NCBI GenBank assembly: GCA_007922195.1
Contig: ML682059.1
Span: 17,560,069-17,624,068, forward strand
DNA from: Podocnemis expansa
Lineage: Eukaryota > Chordata > Testudines > Podocnemididae
DNA length: 64,000 bases
Direction: 5' to 3'
The notes under the pieces are model-generated. The model saw only the letters and a program-made list of their open reading frames with translations. It was not told where the DNA came from and made no database searches. Made by a program: the position numbers and the translations under genes. Below, in pieces: positions 24,500-36,330 of this stretch; the stretch's first letter is position 1, and each line of letters opens with the position of its first letter.

Positions 24500-24975
24500 T
24501 TCCCCCATTCTCAGCTCACTCTGCATGTCCTCCCTGTTCTTAGCCCGACCCCACATGTCTCCCCCATCCTCAACCCAACCCCGCATGTCTCCCCTGCTCT
24601 GTGCCCGCTCTACATGTCTCTCCCATTCTCAGCCTACCCCGCGTCTCCCCCATTCTCAGCCCAACCCCACATGTCTCCCCCATTCTCAGTCTGCCTGGCA
24701 TGTTTCCCCCAATATTAGCCTGACCCCCGCATGTCTCACCTGTTTTGTGCCCAACCCCGCATCTCCCCCATTCTCTGCTTGACCCCACGTGTCTTGCTCC
24801 TTCTCTGCCCAAACCCATGTGTCTCCCCCCTTGCCCTTCTCAGACCAGTCCTCGGTGTCTCCCCCTTCTCTGCCCAAACCTGTGTGTCTTCCCCCTTGCT
24901 CTTCTCAGCCTGACCCTTCCCATCTCTCCCCCTCTCGGACCAACCCTGTGTGTCTCCCCTTCTCAGAGGATCCCC
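24500..24975. repeat. Minisatellite, ~30-bp unit, about 16 copies
   Basis: Imperfect units of the form TCTCAGCCCAACCCCACATG followed by TCTCCCCCAT, varying from about 27 to 35 bp. It is strongly strand-asymmetric (C/T-rich on plus). All open frames over it, on both strands, are repeat artefacts rich in Ser/Pro or Gly/Arg. Confidence 0.8.
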
Positions 24976-24984
24976 CAGCATTTT

Positions 24985-25380
24985 GTTGTAAAAAAATACG
25001 GAGTCCAGAGGCACAGTTTAAGACTAACAAATTTATTTCTTGGATGAACTTTCATGGGAGAAAAATCCCACTTCATCAGACAGTTTGAAGATGGGGGAAT
25101 TTACAGAATGGTAGGAAATAAATGGAGGGGAGTGTAAGACATAGGATCGGGTCACAGTCTAACAGCAAATCAAAGCAGTTGTTAAGATTCAAACACTGGG
25201 AAATAGCACATGGAAAGAAAGAAAGAAAGAAACAAAGAAAGTTGCTATTTCTTTTAGACTAGATTGTGTGAAAGCAGGATTAAATCCTGACTATAGATTT
25301 TTTTTCTGCATTATAACAGGTGATTTGACTTCACCTTCCTCTATGTGCTGTTTCCCAGTGTTTGACTCTTAACAACTGCT
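24985..25380. mobile_element. Penelope-like inverted pair inside the MITE
   Basis: A minus-strand tail and 3' untranslated piece (24985-25207) is joined through an (AAAG)n run (25207-25240) to a plus-strand 3' untranslated piece (about 25250-25380). Both include the same 30-bp block, giving inverted repeats near 25172-25200 and 25345-25378. The minus copy keeps CUGAUGA and GAAA of the hammerhead-like core. Confidence 0.65.
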
Positions 25381-25835
25381 GCGCCCTGCCTCTACGCTGG
25401 CAGTTGCCCTGCAGCACCTGGTCCAGAGCCAGAGGAGTCTGGGCAGTGCAGGGAGGGTGTGAAGTGCTGTGCTGGCACATCACTGGGCTACGTCAGGCTC
25501 CTTGACCTCCCTGTTGCCACACACAGGATGGAGGGTGGTGTGGTCACTCGCTTCCTATAGTAAAGGGGTGGGCAGAAGAGAGGGGTACCTCTGCTGTGGT
25601 GCACTGTGGGCCAGGTACCCACAATACATCACTCCTCGGGTGACCTAGCAGCTGCCACCATGGATGTGCTAAGTCTCCTGGCATTTTTAGTGTGGATGTG
25701 CTAAGCTGGCTTAATAAAGTCTACTTTAAGCAGACTTTATTAAGCCGGCTTAACCGAGCCCTGTAGTGTAAATGTACCCAATCTGTTTCCTTACTTCTCC
25801 AGATGGGTACTGTAGTTTTAAGAAAGCTTGATAGA

Positions 25836-26385
25836 GATCTCTACGCAGAAGAATAAATGCACACAAAACTGACATCAGAAATCACAAAACACACACACAC
25901 ACACACACACATGCAAAACAGTTGCTGAGCACTTCCATCTTCGTAATCACTCCATTGATGATTTGTTAATGATGGTCGTCAAGAAAATCAATGGGACATT
26001 AAGACTTCAAAGAGAAACGGGCCAAAATTGAACTAATATGCAAATTAGACTGTGTGAAAGCAGGGCTGAATCATGACTATGGATTCTTTGCACATTATAA
26101 TAGGTAATTTGACTTCACTCTCCCCTCTGTGTGCTGTTTCCTAGAGTCTGAATCCTTACAAATGCTCTGATTTGCTGTTGCAGTATGACGTGATCCCATG
26201 TCTTATACTCCCCTGCATTTATTTTCATCCAATTCTGTAAGGTCTCCTTCTTCAAAGCATCTGACAAAATGAGATATTCTCCCACGAAAGCTCATGTGAT
26301 AAATAAATCTGTTAGTCTTTAAGTGCCATAAGACTCCTAGCTTTTTTTGCTTTACTAGACTAACACAGCTACCCCTTTGGAAGCT
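25836..26385 (+). mobile_element. Penelope-like element, plus strand, 5'-truncated
   Basis: The copy begins inside the endonuclease (RRRINAHKTDIRNH), runs through a VAEHFH-type block to the stop, then 3' untranslated sequence and tail, ending near CTACCCCTTTGG at 26385. It directly faces the minus copy that ends at 25835. A CA microsatellite (25889-25910) has grown within the endonuclease codons. The hammerhead-like core has GAAA but CUGACAA. Confidence 0.75.
25889..25910. repeat. (AC)n microsatellite within Penelope codons
   Basis: About 11 AC units where the intact copy reads a short run after RNHNT. It would encode alternating Thr-His. Confidence 0.9.
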
Positions 26386-28714
26386 GGCTAGATGCAAGTT
26401 ATTTAAAGTAAGTAATTCTTTATTAAAAATAACTTAAATAATTATTTATAAATAAATAAATTAAATAAATAATGTAAAGTATTTAAAGTTGTTCTTTTAA
26501 GTGATTAATCAGTTGAGTTTGTGGGCTGTGTGGAAAAGGAGTAATATATCTGGGGACATGCCATGTCAGTAAGAGTTTTCAAGTGTCCGATAATAAGCGA
26601 ATAATACAAGCTTTTTGTTGCTAATTGTAAAATCTATGAACCACAGACCTTGTCTCATTTGTTTTATGAAGGATCATATATTTTTAAGGAGCTATATAAA
26701 TAATCTAAGTAAAAATGTTCTCAGCTTTTGCTTTTTGATTAGCTTAAATTATTTTCTTGAAATAAAAATCTTTCTCATCATTGTTGGAAAATGGTGGGCA
26801 AACTAATATATTGAAATCACAGAGTGGTTTGCCCTTAGGATCACACAAACAAACTGTTTCTCACATTATGATTTCATTCGCCTCCTGCTTACCTTATTTA
26901 AGAACTCCAGCATTAGCATTTATATACCAAAGTATTAAAATCAAGGGCCGTACTAATCTATCCAGTGAAATACCTAATTTGTTTAGCTTCAGTGCACAGA
27001 AGCATGGGAGAGCTAAAGCAGCACTGTTATAGGAGTCTTACATCTTGTGACAACACAATGAACTTCTAGGATGCTAATACACCATTGGGCTTTAAGCCTC
27101 ATGCATCTTACAAATATGACCTGAAAATGGTATTCTACTTCTCTAAGGTTTGTATACTCCATTTCTTTGAAATTTGTCTTGATATAAGTAAAAATTGATT
27201 ATAATTTTAGTTGTAATGATGGTGAAAAACAAAGGCCTAAATGTCCTAAGATTATCTCAACTTTTTACTTTAAAATCCTCACATTAACCTCAAATGTATT
27301 ATTCACATTTTTCCACACTCTGCTACAAATATGATACCAAATCTTACAATTATTTCTAAGTCGAAACTGCCATTGAAGCCAATGGGAGTTTTGCTATTGA
27401 CTTCAGTGGAAAGATTTGGCCCACATAAGGAGCATAGCATATCTGTTATAATATAAACAATGTAAAATGCTACAGTCAGTATTTATAACAGTTACTGAAT
27501 CATGAAGAAATTAATTTGTAAAATAACCTACTGTAGCTGCATCTTTATTATATATTCATGCTTAAAATATTTTTGAATATCATATAAATATGGAATAGTA
27601 ACAATTGAACATGGGATGAAAGCAAAATACACAAATTTCTCTATGCTTATCCATAGATTATTAATGCTTTTGAAGCTGCAATTCAGACTTAACACAGGCA
27701 TTTTTATTATATGTTTTTATAACTGAAAAATCAGAAAAAAATTCTTTTGTTTTTATAGAATCTCTTGTGGACTATTGGTTGACAAAGAATAGGTATGTGA
27801 CCAAACATTTTCACAATTGGTTCAGGTGCCGTATATTTTGAGTCTTGTTGCTAACCTTTAAAAAAATAAAAATTCTTGTCATTCAAGATATTTAATAATT
27901 TCAGTGTGAGAATTTCTAAGTCTAATTTTCAGATTCTTTAGAGCTCAACTTATGAATAGGCCAAAAAGTACCTGTAAACGCACAAAATTATTTCCATGAA
28001 TAGTATTCAGGCCATGAAATATTTCTTTCAGCTTATCCCAGCAAACCTTGTAGCTATATGATGTAGAACTGTGTGCTGAAGTTACAAAACACATTCCACT
28101 GTGTAGTTTATTATCGAAAGCAACTAGAAATAATTTTTGTACTTGATCTGAATAATGTCAGACAGATTAGCCATCCTTATATGATTATTAGGAGGAAGGG
28201 TAGCACTGTAATGCCTTGCAAGCCTAAACATGTGCTAGGCGTTGTACAATCACATAGAAGACTTACAGAACCTTTCTGAGGTGTCATTACCAGAGGACAG
28301 TATTGTATTTTGTTAATACATCTATTTTCCTATGTGTCAAAGCCAGCCACTGGATAATGTAATACTATGTAAAACCAAATTAATACAAGTCAACTATAAA
28401 GTATTTGCCGCTACCTAAAAACAGAAGGGAAGAGAGAGAGAGGTTTATATTCCTTACCCTAGTCATAATGTTCCTTGAATGCCTCCTGCTTCTGAGAATG
28501 GCGTCGCAGCTTTTGAGTAATTGTGACTTTTGGAGTAGGTTTGTTGCATGCCAAAAAGTAAGAGTGACCACAAATTAATTGTCTACTCTCTTCTTCTGAC
28601 CAGGACAGGTAGGATTCTTCATGAGCTATGGGAGTCACTCTCCCATGATGCTGCCTGGTAGAGGGAGAAGAGAAGATGGTCATAGAAAGTGAGGAATAAA
28701 ATAAAAGAAGTGTG
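26386..28714. other. Unassigned AT-rich sequence
   Basis: No gene supported. AT-rich with short tandem AAAT/TAAAT patches near 26440-26475. A minus-strand frame at 28459-28728 (Ser/Gln/Lys-rich) has no visible motif or convincing splice sites. Confidence 0.3.
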
Positions 28715-28815
28715 AGACTAGAATGCACTTCACTAGGTCATCTAGGCCAGTCCCCTGCGCTCAAGGCAGAACTACATATTAACTAGACCATTCCTGACAG
28801 CTGTTTGAGTAACAG
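28715..28815 (-). mobile_element. CR1-type LINE 3' scrap
   Basis: The phrase TCATCTAGGCCAGTCCCCTG and the following CAAGGCAGAACTACAT resemble reversed CR1 3' untranslated sequence of reptiles and birds. Short and diverged. Confidence 0.4.
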
Positions 28816-30865
28816 CTAGATAGTTACATAATACTAATGAGATAGCCTGAGGTGGGAACCAGCCATCCATCTGTGGATATGAAGTTGAGCCATACTACCC
28901 AATGTGTAGGCAGTTGTGTCCACTATTGTGCATGGTGATTTATGCCAATCACCTTTCAAATGAAACTTAAGGTACTTGAGAGGAAGCAAGAAATACAGCA
29001 GATTTTCAGAAAAGGTTCATGACTTGTCTTGCTCAGTTGCTTATAATGACTGATTTTTTTTTAAGCATAAGAATCTTTTCAATGGATGATTCAAACTTAA
29101 GTTCTGCTACACTGATCCAGCTCTGCCATGCTTACTTATTGTGAACTGCAACTTACTACATGAGAATGCTTGCTGAAGACAACTGGATTAGTCATGGAAT
29201 AGGAACTGATCTGCTTGAATATGGGTGATAGCACTTAGCCTTTTAGAATATAGAGCATTGTTCACTGCACTCAGTCTATTGATTAATAAGTTTGCAAAAG
29301 ACCTCTAATGTATCCTGACTAACTTGAAGACTAGCAACACAAATTAATATGTTATAATTGATGCCTTTCTTTCCCCTGGTAAAAACATTTTGCTATAAAT
29401 AACATAGACAAATTATTTTCTCAGGGTGTTGCAGAACAACATAACTTATTCTACTTCTATGAATAACATGCTTGACAGACATGTGTAGATGGCAAGCACA
29501 TATTTTCCTTAGGTACTAAAAACAAAGACAAATCCAATATGTGCTTACAAGTACATTTTTAAGGGTGAAGCACTTCAAACTGATTTTGCCAGACATTTGG
29601 GGTAGGCTTACAACCAATGGTTTCATAGACAGCTAGATGAGACATTAAAAAGTGCACATCTTGTCCCATTGTTTCTTGTAAATAAATTCTTAAGAGCACA
29701 AAAATGTCTAATAGATTTGTGTAGACAGATAAGAACAAACACATTTACTGTGCACTAAGTACCTACCCTCATGTCTAATGTTATCTCTGAGATACTTGTG
29801 CCCTTTCACTTGCTTGTCTTCTCACCACTGATGTATTCGCTTAGCTTTAAAACATATCACAATACATTCCAAGAGCAGAATCTATGATCTCATCTAAGGG
29901 GGGAAAAAAAAAGCAAAATCAACTGGATCACATCCCATGCTAATGTCTAAGTCATTAGTAGACTAAATGCCATATATTTTCCCCTGGAAAATGTATGTCA
30001 AAGAAGCAATTGTGGTGGTTCAGGAGTGTTCTTCAAATTTGCATAGGGTATTAAATCTTATTTCTGAAAGATCAACAAGAACATTTAATGTGGAAGACAG
30101 GAGTTTTAAATAATAGAAACTCATATCAGGTGAATTTATGGGGAAACTGAAAAGTTATAACAATAATATGTACCCTTCAATAAATTCTACTCAGTGAATA
30201 CGTAAGTGGCTTTGAATCATTTATGCCTACATGCAGGAAACTGATAAATTTTGAACAAATTTAATTGAAATCACCCCTGGAGTGAGTCTGAAGGAAGGAT
30301 TAAATTTAATGGTCTCACAGAGTGTCATACTGTAGCACTAGACTGCTGGTTTCTGAAATTTTATTTATTTATTTATTTTTCCAAATAAGATTCTAAACCT
30401 CAATCAACCCATGAATGTGAGTTTAATCACATCTAAGAAATGAAAATCACATTACTCTTCCATGTAATGAGACTTAAAGAAGATGTTCAACAAGACACAT
30501 CACAAAGTTTAGTTTCTTTTAAGTACCATGAAGCAGAGATACAACATTTCATCCATATGACTTCATTTTAAGTGCATTGCCACTTCTGAACCCATGTAAT
30601 AAACCAGGGTCTTATCCTGAGAATGTTAATGGAGACAAACACTAAAGACCAAATTCAGCATTCAACTATATCTGCACAACAGCACAAAAGTCGATAGAAT
30701 CACATTTGTAGAAGGGTAGTATTAGGAACTTTCAGACCTGGCTGACTCTGTCAACACATGGGTGTTTTATTGCCTTACACTGATGATGTAGCTCATTCAA
30801 GCTAATGCACAGTTAAAGCTTAATAGTCACAATGTCTAATTAAAATAAAAGAGGCTGCTTTCTAA
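28816..30865. other. Unassigned AT-rich sequence
   Basis: No gene or classifiable repeat. A (TTTA)n run lies at about 30359-30378. Confidence 0.35.
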
Positions 30866-31285
30866 AAAAAACACAAGGAGTCATGTAGCACTTAGACACT
30901 AACAGATTTATTTTTCGCATGCGCTTTTGTGGGAGAAAATCCCACTTTGTCAGATGCTTTGACGATGGGGGAACTTACAGAATGGAATGAAAATAAATGC
31001 AAGGGAGTATAAAACATATGGTCAGGTCATACAGTAACAGCAAATCAGAGCAGTTGTTAGGTTCAAACCCTGGGAAGGCTGAAGTCAAATTACCTTTTGT
31101 AATGGGAAAAGAACCTATAGTCTCGATTTAATCCTGCTTTCACACAATTTAATTTGCATATTAATTCCAGTTCAGCTGTTTCTCTTTGAAGTCTTGATGT
31201 CCCATTGATGTCTCTGACTACAGTCATTAAGAAATCATTTATTGAGTGATTAGAAAAAGGGAAATGCTCAGCAACTGGTTTTCTA
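30866..31285 (-). mobile_element. Penelope-like 3' end with C-terminal codons
   Basis: Minus strand: tail, 3' untranslated region, and about 45 broken codons of the endonuclease C-terminus (VAEHFPFSNHSI, then DFLMTVV and INGTSRLQRET). It is truncated at about 31285. The hammerhead-like core is mutated at both CUGAUGA (CUGACAA) and GAAA (CAAAA). Confidence 0.7.
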
Positions 31286-33239
31286 AACTATTTTCTAAAA
31301 ATCTGGGCTAGCAGCAACAACTATAAGGTGACCTGACACTTTCCATTGTAAGACCCGCTTTTCAGCTGTTTCAATTTTCCAAACTTTAACCACTGAGGCT
31401 GACATTTTCCATGGCAAGTGTCTGTCCAGGCTGGATTTTTATTTATTTGTTTGATTATTTCTTTGTTTTATTTTAGTCAGCATGGTGCAGCTATTATTTT
31501 TGAGACAGGGCTGTGGGGAAATGTGCTTTTTTCTGCCTGTAAAAAAAAATATTAGTGACTTTTTTCTTTGAAGTTACTTCTTGCTTTGTAGCAGCAATTT
31601 GACATTTCAGGGGAAGGTGGTGGCCTCTGTAGTGAAGATAGCCTTTTGGAGTCCCTCTGAAAATATGTCCATGTAACCCTTCTGCCAGGGCGAGATGGCA
31701 GAGCAAGGGTTGGGTTCTATATGTAGGAATTCTAAATAATGTTATACCAAGAACTGGTTACAGCCCCCACTTGGTTCCCTGGGCACCCTGAAGGTGTAAT
31801 ACTTCCCTACTTGCAAGCACTGAGTCTGAGTGTAGTATACAGGACCTTTAATAGTAGTATAAAAGAATGTATAGACACAATAGCAAAACCAGCACTGATC
31901 TGGAGAACCAGTGCAGAACTGGTTCCCACCAAAACCCAACGCAGCAATGACTTCCCACTAGTGTACAAAGAGAATGTCCCTCACACCATCTGTCCACCAG
32001 TACTGCCCACTCACACTCTCCAGCTATCCGCTGGCTCCACCCACCAGTACCACTCACTGGTCATTCAGTGCTGAGGGAGGGTCTCAGCCCTCAGTGATTT
32101 CAGCTCTTAACTTCAGGGCACTGCAGACAGCAACTTTGATTAAAATAACAAAAGAAATGCTCAAAAAAAACCCAGCCATTTAAGAATATCTTTAAACAGT
32201 GAGTCAGAGGTAAAGCAGTACTTCAGGCATAGTTCTTTGACAGAGCTAATGCTAACCTTTACACTTTTCTACATTTACCAGGATGAAAACAGACGGTCTT
32301 AGTCTTTCCAGTTCTTTGCAGCCGATGGTGACATTTCCACTAAACAGAGTTTATACAATCAAGAGCAATCAAAAGGATATACTATGAAAAAGACAATATT
32401 TAATTTCCCTCTTCAGTTAAAATACAGGTGTTGACAGATTTGTAATCAAATCAGCCCACATACAATTGCCATCATGACCTGCACCCATACATTGAGACTA
32501 TGCTAATACCTAATTGTGCTCATGCAAATACAAAACCCATGTAAATTAGTTGCCTCCATTTTCAGCTGGACAGCACCAGAAGTACTGTGACTCTAGACCT
32601 GCCTTGAATCCACATTTGGCAACATTTTAAGCCTTTGAAAAATCTCACTTTGTACAGGTTGCCTTGTCAATGATGTGAACAGAGGCAAGGTCAGTTCCCT
32701 GCCTCTCCTTGATATTCCACTTCTTTCCAGAGAAAGATTAGATAAGCCCTTTTTACCATGGCATTGTACTGAGAATTTATGTTGTAGAGATGATCCACTG
32801 CGGTCCTATGTCATTTTCTGAATGACTGCTTTCCAAAGAAAGTTTCCCATTCTACTGATGTAACCTATATTCTGCATTCCCAAATGTATTACCTTGCATT
32901 TGGCTGCATTAAATATGCAATATGTTTTCATGTGACCAGGTCCCTGATCAGGTGCCCCAGTAGGTCATTGTATTCCCTTTTTCCTTTTCGGCCTTGGGAT
33001 CTGTGTGTCTGTGACTCTCCTTGTTCCTCCTCCTCCCTCATGGGCCATGGGGAGAACACGACTGGCCACGTTGCCGTCAACATGCTCATAATTCTTGGAA
33101 CTCTGCATTATGATATTTACTATAACCAAATCTCATGCTTCGTGGCTTTAGCTGATTATCTGGAGTGGTCAGGAAAGAATCTTTTCCCTTACTGCACAAT
33201 TGGCTAGATCTACCCTGAGATTTTTGTTTTGTTTTGTTT
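31286..33239. other. Unassigned sequence
   Basis: No supported gene. A 111-codon plus frame at 31739-32074 overlaps two minus frames and lacks motifs. The stretch at 32860-33000 (TTGCATTTGGCTGCATTAAA) may be CR1-derived. Confidence 0.3.
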
Positions 33240-33720
33240 TTGTGTTTACCTTGCAGGGGGGAGGGCATTCTTAGTAAACATCAGAGATTGGCTACAGATT
33301 GTCTACACACAAGGTTTGGTGGAGTGCTCCTGAGGTGATAGGGAGAATCACATTTTAGATGCCTGTCTGGTAAGACTTATTCATATATCCAAGGTCTATA
33401 GTGACTGCCAAATTTGGGGTTAAAAAGAAATTTTCCCTCAGGGCACAATGGCAGAGAGCTTCCTCTCCACACCCTGACCTTTCTATTGTCTCTGGGGAGT
33501 GGTTTGCTTTGCAGTATCATCTGGGGAATTAATCAGTTCCTTGCCAATACTGGAGCATTTGGGTTGGTGGATGTTTGATATCTCCTAGGGTATACAATAT
33601 AGTCTCCTGATATACATAGCCTAATTAAGGTCTTTGAACATAATGTAGCTGAATTTGGCCTGTGATATACAGAATATCTGACTAGACACCCTGATGGCCT
33701 TTCTGGAATCTTTGAGAAAG
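33240..33720 (+). mobile_element. CR1-type LINE 3' untranslated remnant
   Basis: Blocks such as GCCAAATTTGGGGTTAAAAA and 'GAAATTTTCCCTCAGGGCACA' resemble the CR1 3' untranslated region also seen at 53.7-54.2 kb. No RT codons. Boundaries are approximate. Confidence 0.45.
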
Positions 33721-34371
33721 GACAGCTGAGGTAGAGTTTGATGTTATTAGAGTAAGACAGGCCAATGTCTGTATCAGTGTATGCACCTGTACTAGCATGT
33801 GATGAAAAAGAAAAGTAGAGTTACAATCAAGATTTTCAGGCATGGAAGTCAAAATCCCTGATATGACTGACCAAATCCAGGAAACATGATTTCATTGGTT
33901 TGGACACAGCCAGAGGATGAATGAAGTATATCTGGTGAAGATAGCACGTCAAAAAAGGATGATAGGAAAAAGCCCCTTGAGAAAACAGAAGTGATGGATT
34001 GCTTACAAAGAAAATGACAAGAAAGTGGACCTTAGTGCTGCCTCAGACAGATAAGGTGGTAGATGCTTTCTCTGTGATCCAACCCTAATGTTGTGAGGAA
34101 AAGATGTATGTTTTCACTCTGCCTTTGCTGTGAAGAGCACTTGTAACCATCTGTGTGCTGGGGTTTTGAATGGAAGACAACTTCTGTCAACATTATGTAG
34201 TGTCCCATTAGCAAATGACTGTTCTGATCACTATTAGTATAGATAGGGCTCACCTGTGCCATTAAGGCATAGCCCTTAATGTGAGGGACTGTGAAATCTT
34301 CTCCTACATGCAGGGGGAAAGCATGCACTCCATTGGTGGCAGTAGAGGGAGATGGCCCTTGTGTAATAAAT

Positions 34372-34563
34372 CAGTGTTTCCCAACCAGTGTGCCACAGCA
34401 GGAGTCCCACAATTTTTTTTGAAAAAACTACTCAAAGAGTTCTGGATTGGCTCATTGGCTCATGAATATTCATGAGTTCTTTTGGAAACTATATGGTGGT
34501 GTGCCTCAAATTAATTAAAGGTAGCAAAGTGTGCCATGGCAGAGAAGATGTTGGGAACCACTG
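34372..34563. mobile_element. Non-autonomous hAT element (192 bp)
   Basis: The termini CAGTGTTTCCCAACCAG and TTGGGAACCACTG are inverted repeats. The flanks TAATAAAT (34364-34371 and 34564-34571) are an exact 8-bp target duplication. The inner TGTGCCACAGC and GTGTGCCATGGC also pair. A different subfamily from the GGCCAAACT hATs. Confidence 0.9.
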
Positions 34564-34744
34564 TAATAAATTACTATCCGCAGACTGGAGTACACACCAA
34601 GGTGAAGTACAGGGCATATGACTCTATGTGCATCTTAACTGGGTGCAACAAAGAGAGAAGGTTCATACTCACTCATCATAATGATCCCTCCTTGAAAGGA
34701 CAGGGATAGTCTGGGCCATACAGAGTAATCCCAACAGTTGCAAA

Positions 34745-35098
34745 GGTATAGATGCTACCATGCTACTATTGAACTACATTTGAACTTATTAGTTCAAATT
34801 AACAACATGGACTAAGTCCAATTACAGTTAATTCGATTTAACCCACTTTGTTAATTTGAACTAACTGCCCTTAGTTTGAACTAACAAAGCGGACTTAAAT
34901 GTCCACACTGTGCCAAGTTCAAACTAAGGACTTATTTCGACCAAAAGGGCAGGTCTTACTAGTTTGAACTAAGCTTTCATTAGTTTGAATTAAGGAATTC
35001 CTTAATTTGAACTGATGAAAGCCAAGTGTAGACAGGGACTAAGTTAGTTCAAATTAAGCCTCCTTCATTTGAGCTAACTTGTAAGTGTAGACATAGCC
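34745..35098. mobile_element. MITE family C
   Basis: Interior of TTAGTTCAAATTAA-type palindromes. The right end TAAGTGTAGACATAGCC is well preserved and the left end (GGTATAGATGCTACC) is degraded. It adjoins the next element with only TAA between them. Confidence 0.7.
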
Positions 35099-35101
35099 TA
35101 A

Positions 35102-35496
35102 GGGTATGTCTATACTATAAAAGCAAAGTCGACTTTACTAAGTTGACTTAATAAAGTCTACTTAAAGTCGACTTTAAGTAGACCTTATTAAGTCGACTTA
35201 GTAAGGCATTAAGTCGACTTTATAAAGTTGACTTTAAATGGGTGCCCTGACTTAATTCGACTTCATAAAGTCAACTTAGTGGCCTCACTGCACTAAGTTG
35301 ACTATTAAGTCGACTTAGTAACTCCACATTGCCTTAAGTCGACTTAACAGTAAAGTCAACTTCATAAGTGGACCTTATAAAGTCAACTTTACTGGACCCT
35401 AAAGTTGACTTTGTTGCCCTGCAGTGTAGACAGGGCTCTGTTTAAGTTGACTTAAGGGCCCTTAAGTTGACTTAAACACATAATGTAGACGTAACC
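35102..35496. mobile_element. MITE family B (TTAAGTCGACTTAA tiles), 395 bp
   Basis: The ends GGGTATGTCTATACTAT and ATAATGTAGACGTAACC are inverted repeats. TAA on both sides (35099-35101, 35497-35499) is an exact 3-bp target duplication, as PIF/Harbinger elements make. The interior is almost entirely TTAAGTCGACTTAA and TTTATAAAGTCGACTTT-type palindromes in both orientations. Confidence 0.85.
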
Positions 35497-35499
35497 TAA

Positions 35500-35884
35500 G
35501 TGACTTGCCTTAGGTTACACAGAAATATAGGACAGAGCTAGGAGTTAAACCTTGATTTCCGAGACCTGGGTTAGAGTCCTCACAACCCTCAGTGAGGCAT
35601 TTGCTTCTTGGTGCTAGCATATGGATGGTATACACAACAGCACTGAAAAATTTGTGATAACCCAGTCATTGTAGATTGCCAGTTGTACTTGGTATGAAGT
35701 GCTAGACACACATGATCACCAGGAAGAAGAGGAGGTCCACATGAACCTAACCCTACAGGAGAGTACAGAGGTCAGAAGAAGTGTGGAAATGGGTGGGGTC
35801 AAGATACAGCTCTATCTCCCTCTACCTTCTGAGGATGCCAAAGCAAGGGACAGCAGATGCAGGCAGAATGTACCTATTCCTACA
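35500..35884. other. Unassigned sequence
   Basis: No gene or repeat recognised. Confidence 0.3.
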
Positions 35885-36330
35885 TTTCAAGGCCAGAGAA
35901 AAACATTGTAATCATCTAGTCTGACCTCCTGTGTAACATGGACTATAAAACTCCAAAATAATTCCTTGGTCATAAATTTTATCATAAAATCCTGTTTTGA
36001 TTTATAAATTGTCAGTGATAGAGAATCTACAACAAGCCCTGATAAATTCTTCAAATGATTGATTACTGCCATAATTAAAAACATATCCCTTATTTTTCGA
36101 TCTGATTTTGCCTAGCTTTCACTTCCAGCTATTGACTCACATTATACCTCTGTTCGCTAGACTGAGAAGTGCCTTTTTGTATATTTTTCCCATGTAACTA
36201 TTTATAGACTGTGATCAAGTTACTCCTTAACCTTCTCTTCGTTAAGCCGAATACATTGGTCTACTTAAATCTATTGTTACAACACATTTTTCATGATGCA
36301 GTCCCCTGCTGTGTAAGCAAGACCTAAATT
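35885..36330 (-). mobile_element. CR1-type LINE 3' region
   Basis: On the plus strand one reads the reversed CR1 3' region: ATCTAGTCTGACCTCCTGTG, 'AAATTGTCAGTGATAGAGAA', 'ACTGTGATCAAGTTACTCC' and CTTAACCTTCTCTTCGTTAA. These blocks are familiar from avian and reptilian CR1 elements. No intact codons. Confidence 0.65.

Larger units (their letters stand above)
24125..25779. mobile_element. MITE family B, 1.65 kb, with minisatellite and Penelope insert
   Basis: The left end GAGTGTGTCTAAACTATG and right end GTAGTGTAAATGTACCC are inverted repeats of the GGGTATGTCTACACTA type. AAT on both sides is a 3-bp target duplication inside the Penelope copy. Both flanks carry TTAAGTCGACTTAA-type palindromes. 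The interior has a GC-rich minisatellite (24500-24975), a Penelope inverted pair (24985-25380) and a GC-rich non-coding stretch to about 25690. No transposase is seen. Confidence 0.75.
23120..25835 (-). mobile_element. Penelope-like element, 5'-truncated, split by a MITE
   Basis: The copy runs on the minus strand from its 3' end (CCAAAGGGGC at about 23125) through the 3' untranslated region and the GIY-YIG endonuclease to part of the sequence before it. It is interrupted at 24125-25779 by a MITE that duplicated AAT. The reading resumes at 25780-25835, with peptide such as KLQYPSGEVRKQ joining the block before the insertion. At about 25836 it meets an oppositely oriented Penelope copy. Known Penelope elements encode an RT followed by GIY-YIG; the RT catalytic core is missing here. 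Confidence 0.75.

Noticed and set aside
24500..24975. CRISPR-like regular repeats
   Set aside because: Units are contiguous and imperfect with no spacers, and the window is vertebrate.
24464..25088. Overlapping 60-100-codon frames on both strands
   Set aside because: By-products of the C/T-rich minisatellite, where a unit near 30 bp keeps frames open.
35699..35911. 70-codon acidic frame as a host exon
   Set aside because: No splice borders; it runs into a CR1 3' remnant at about 35885.
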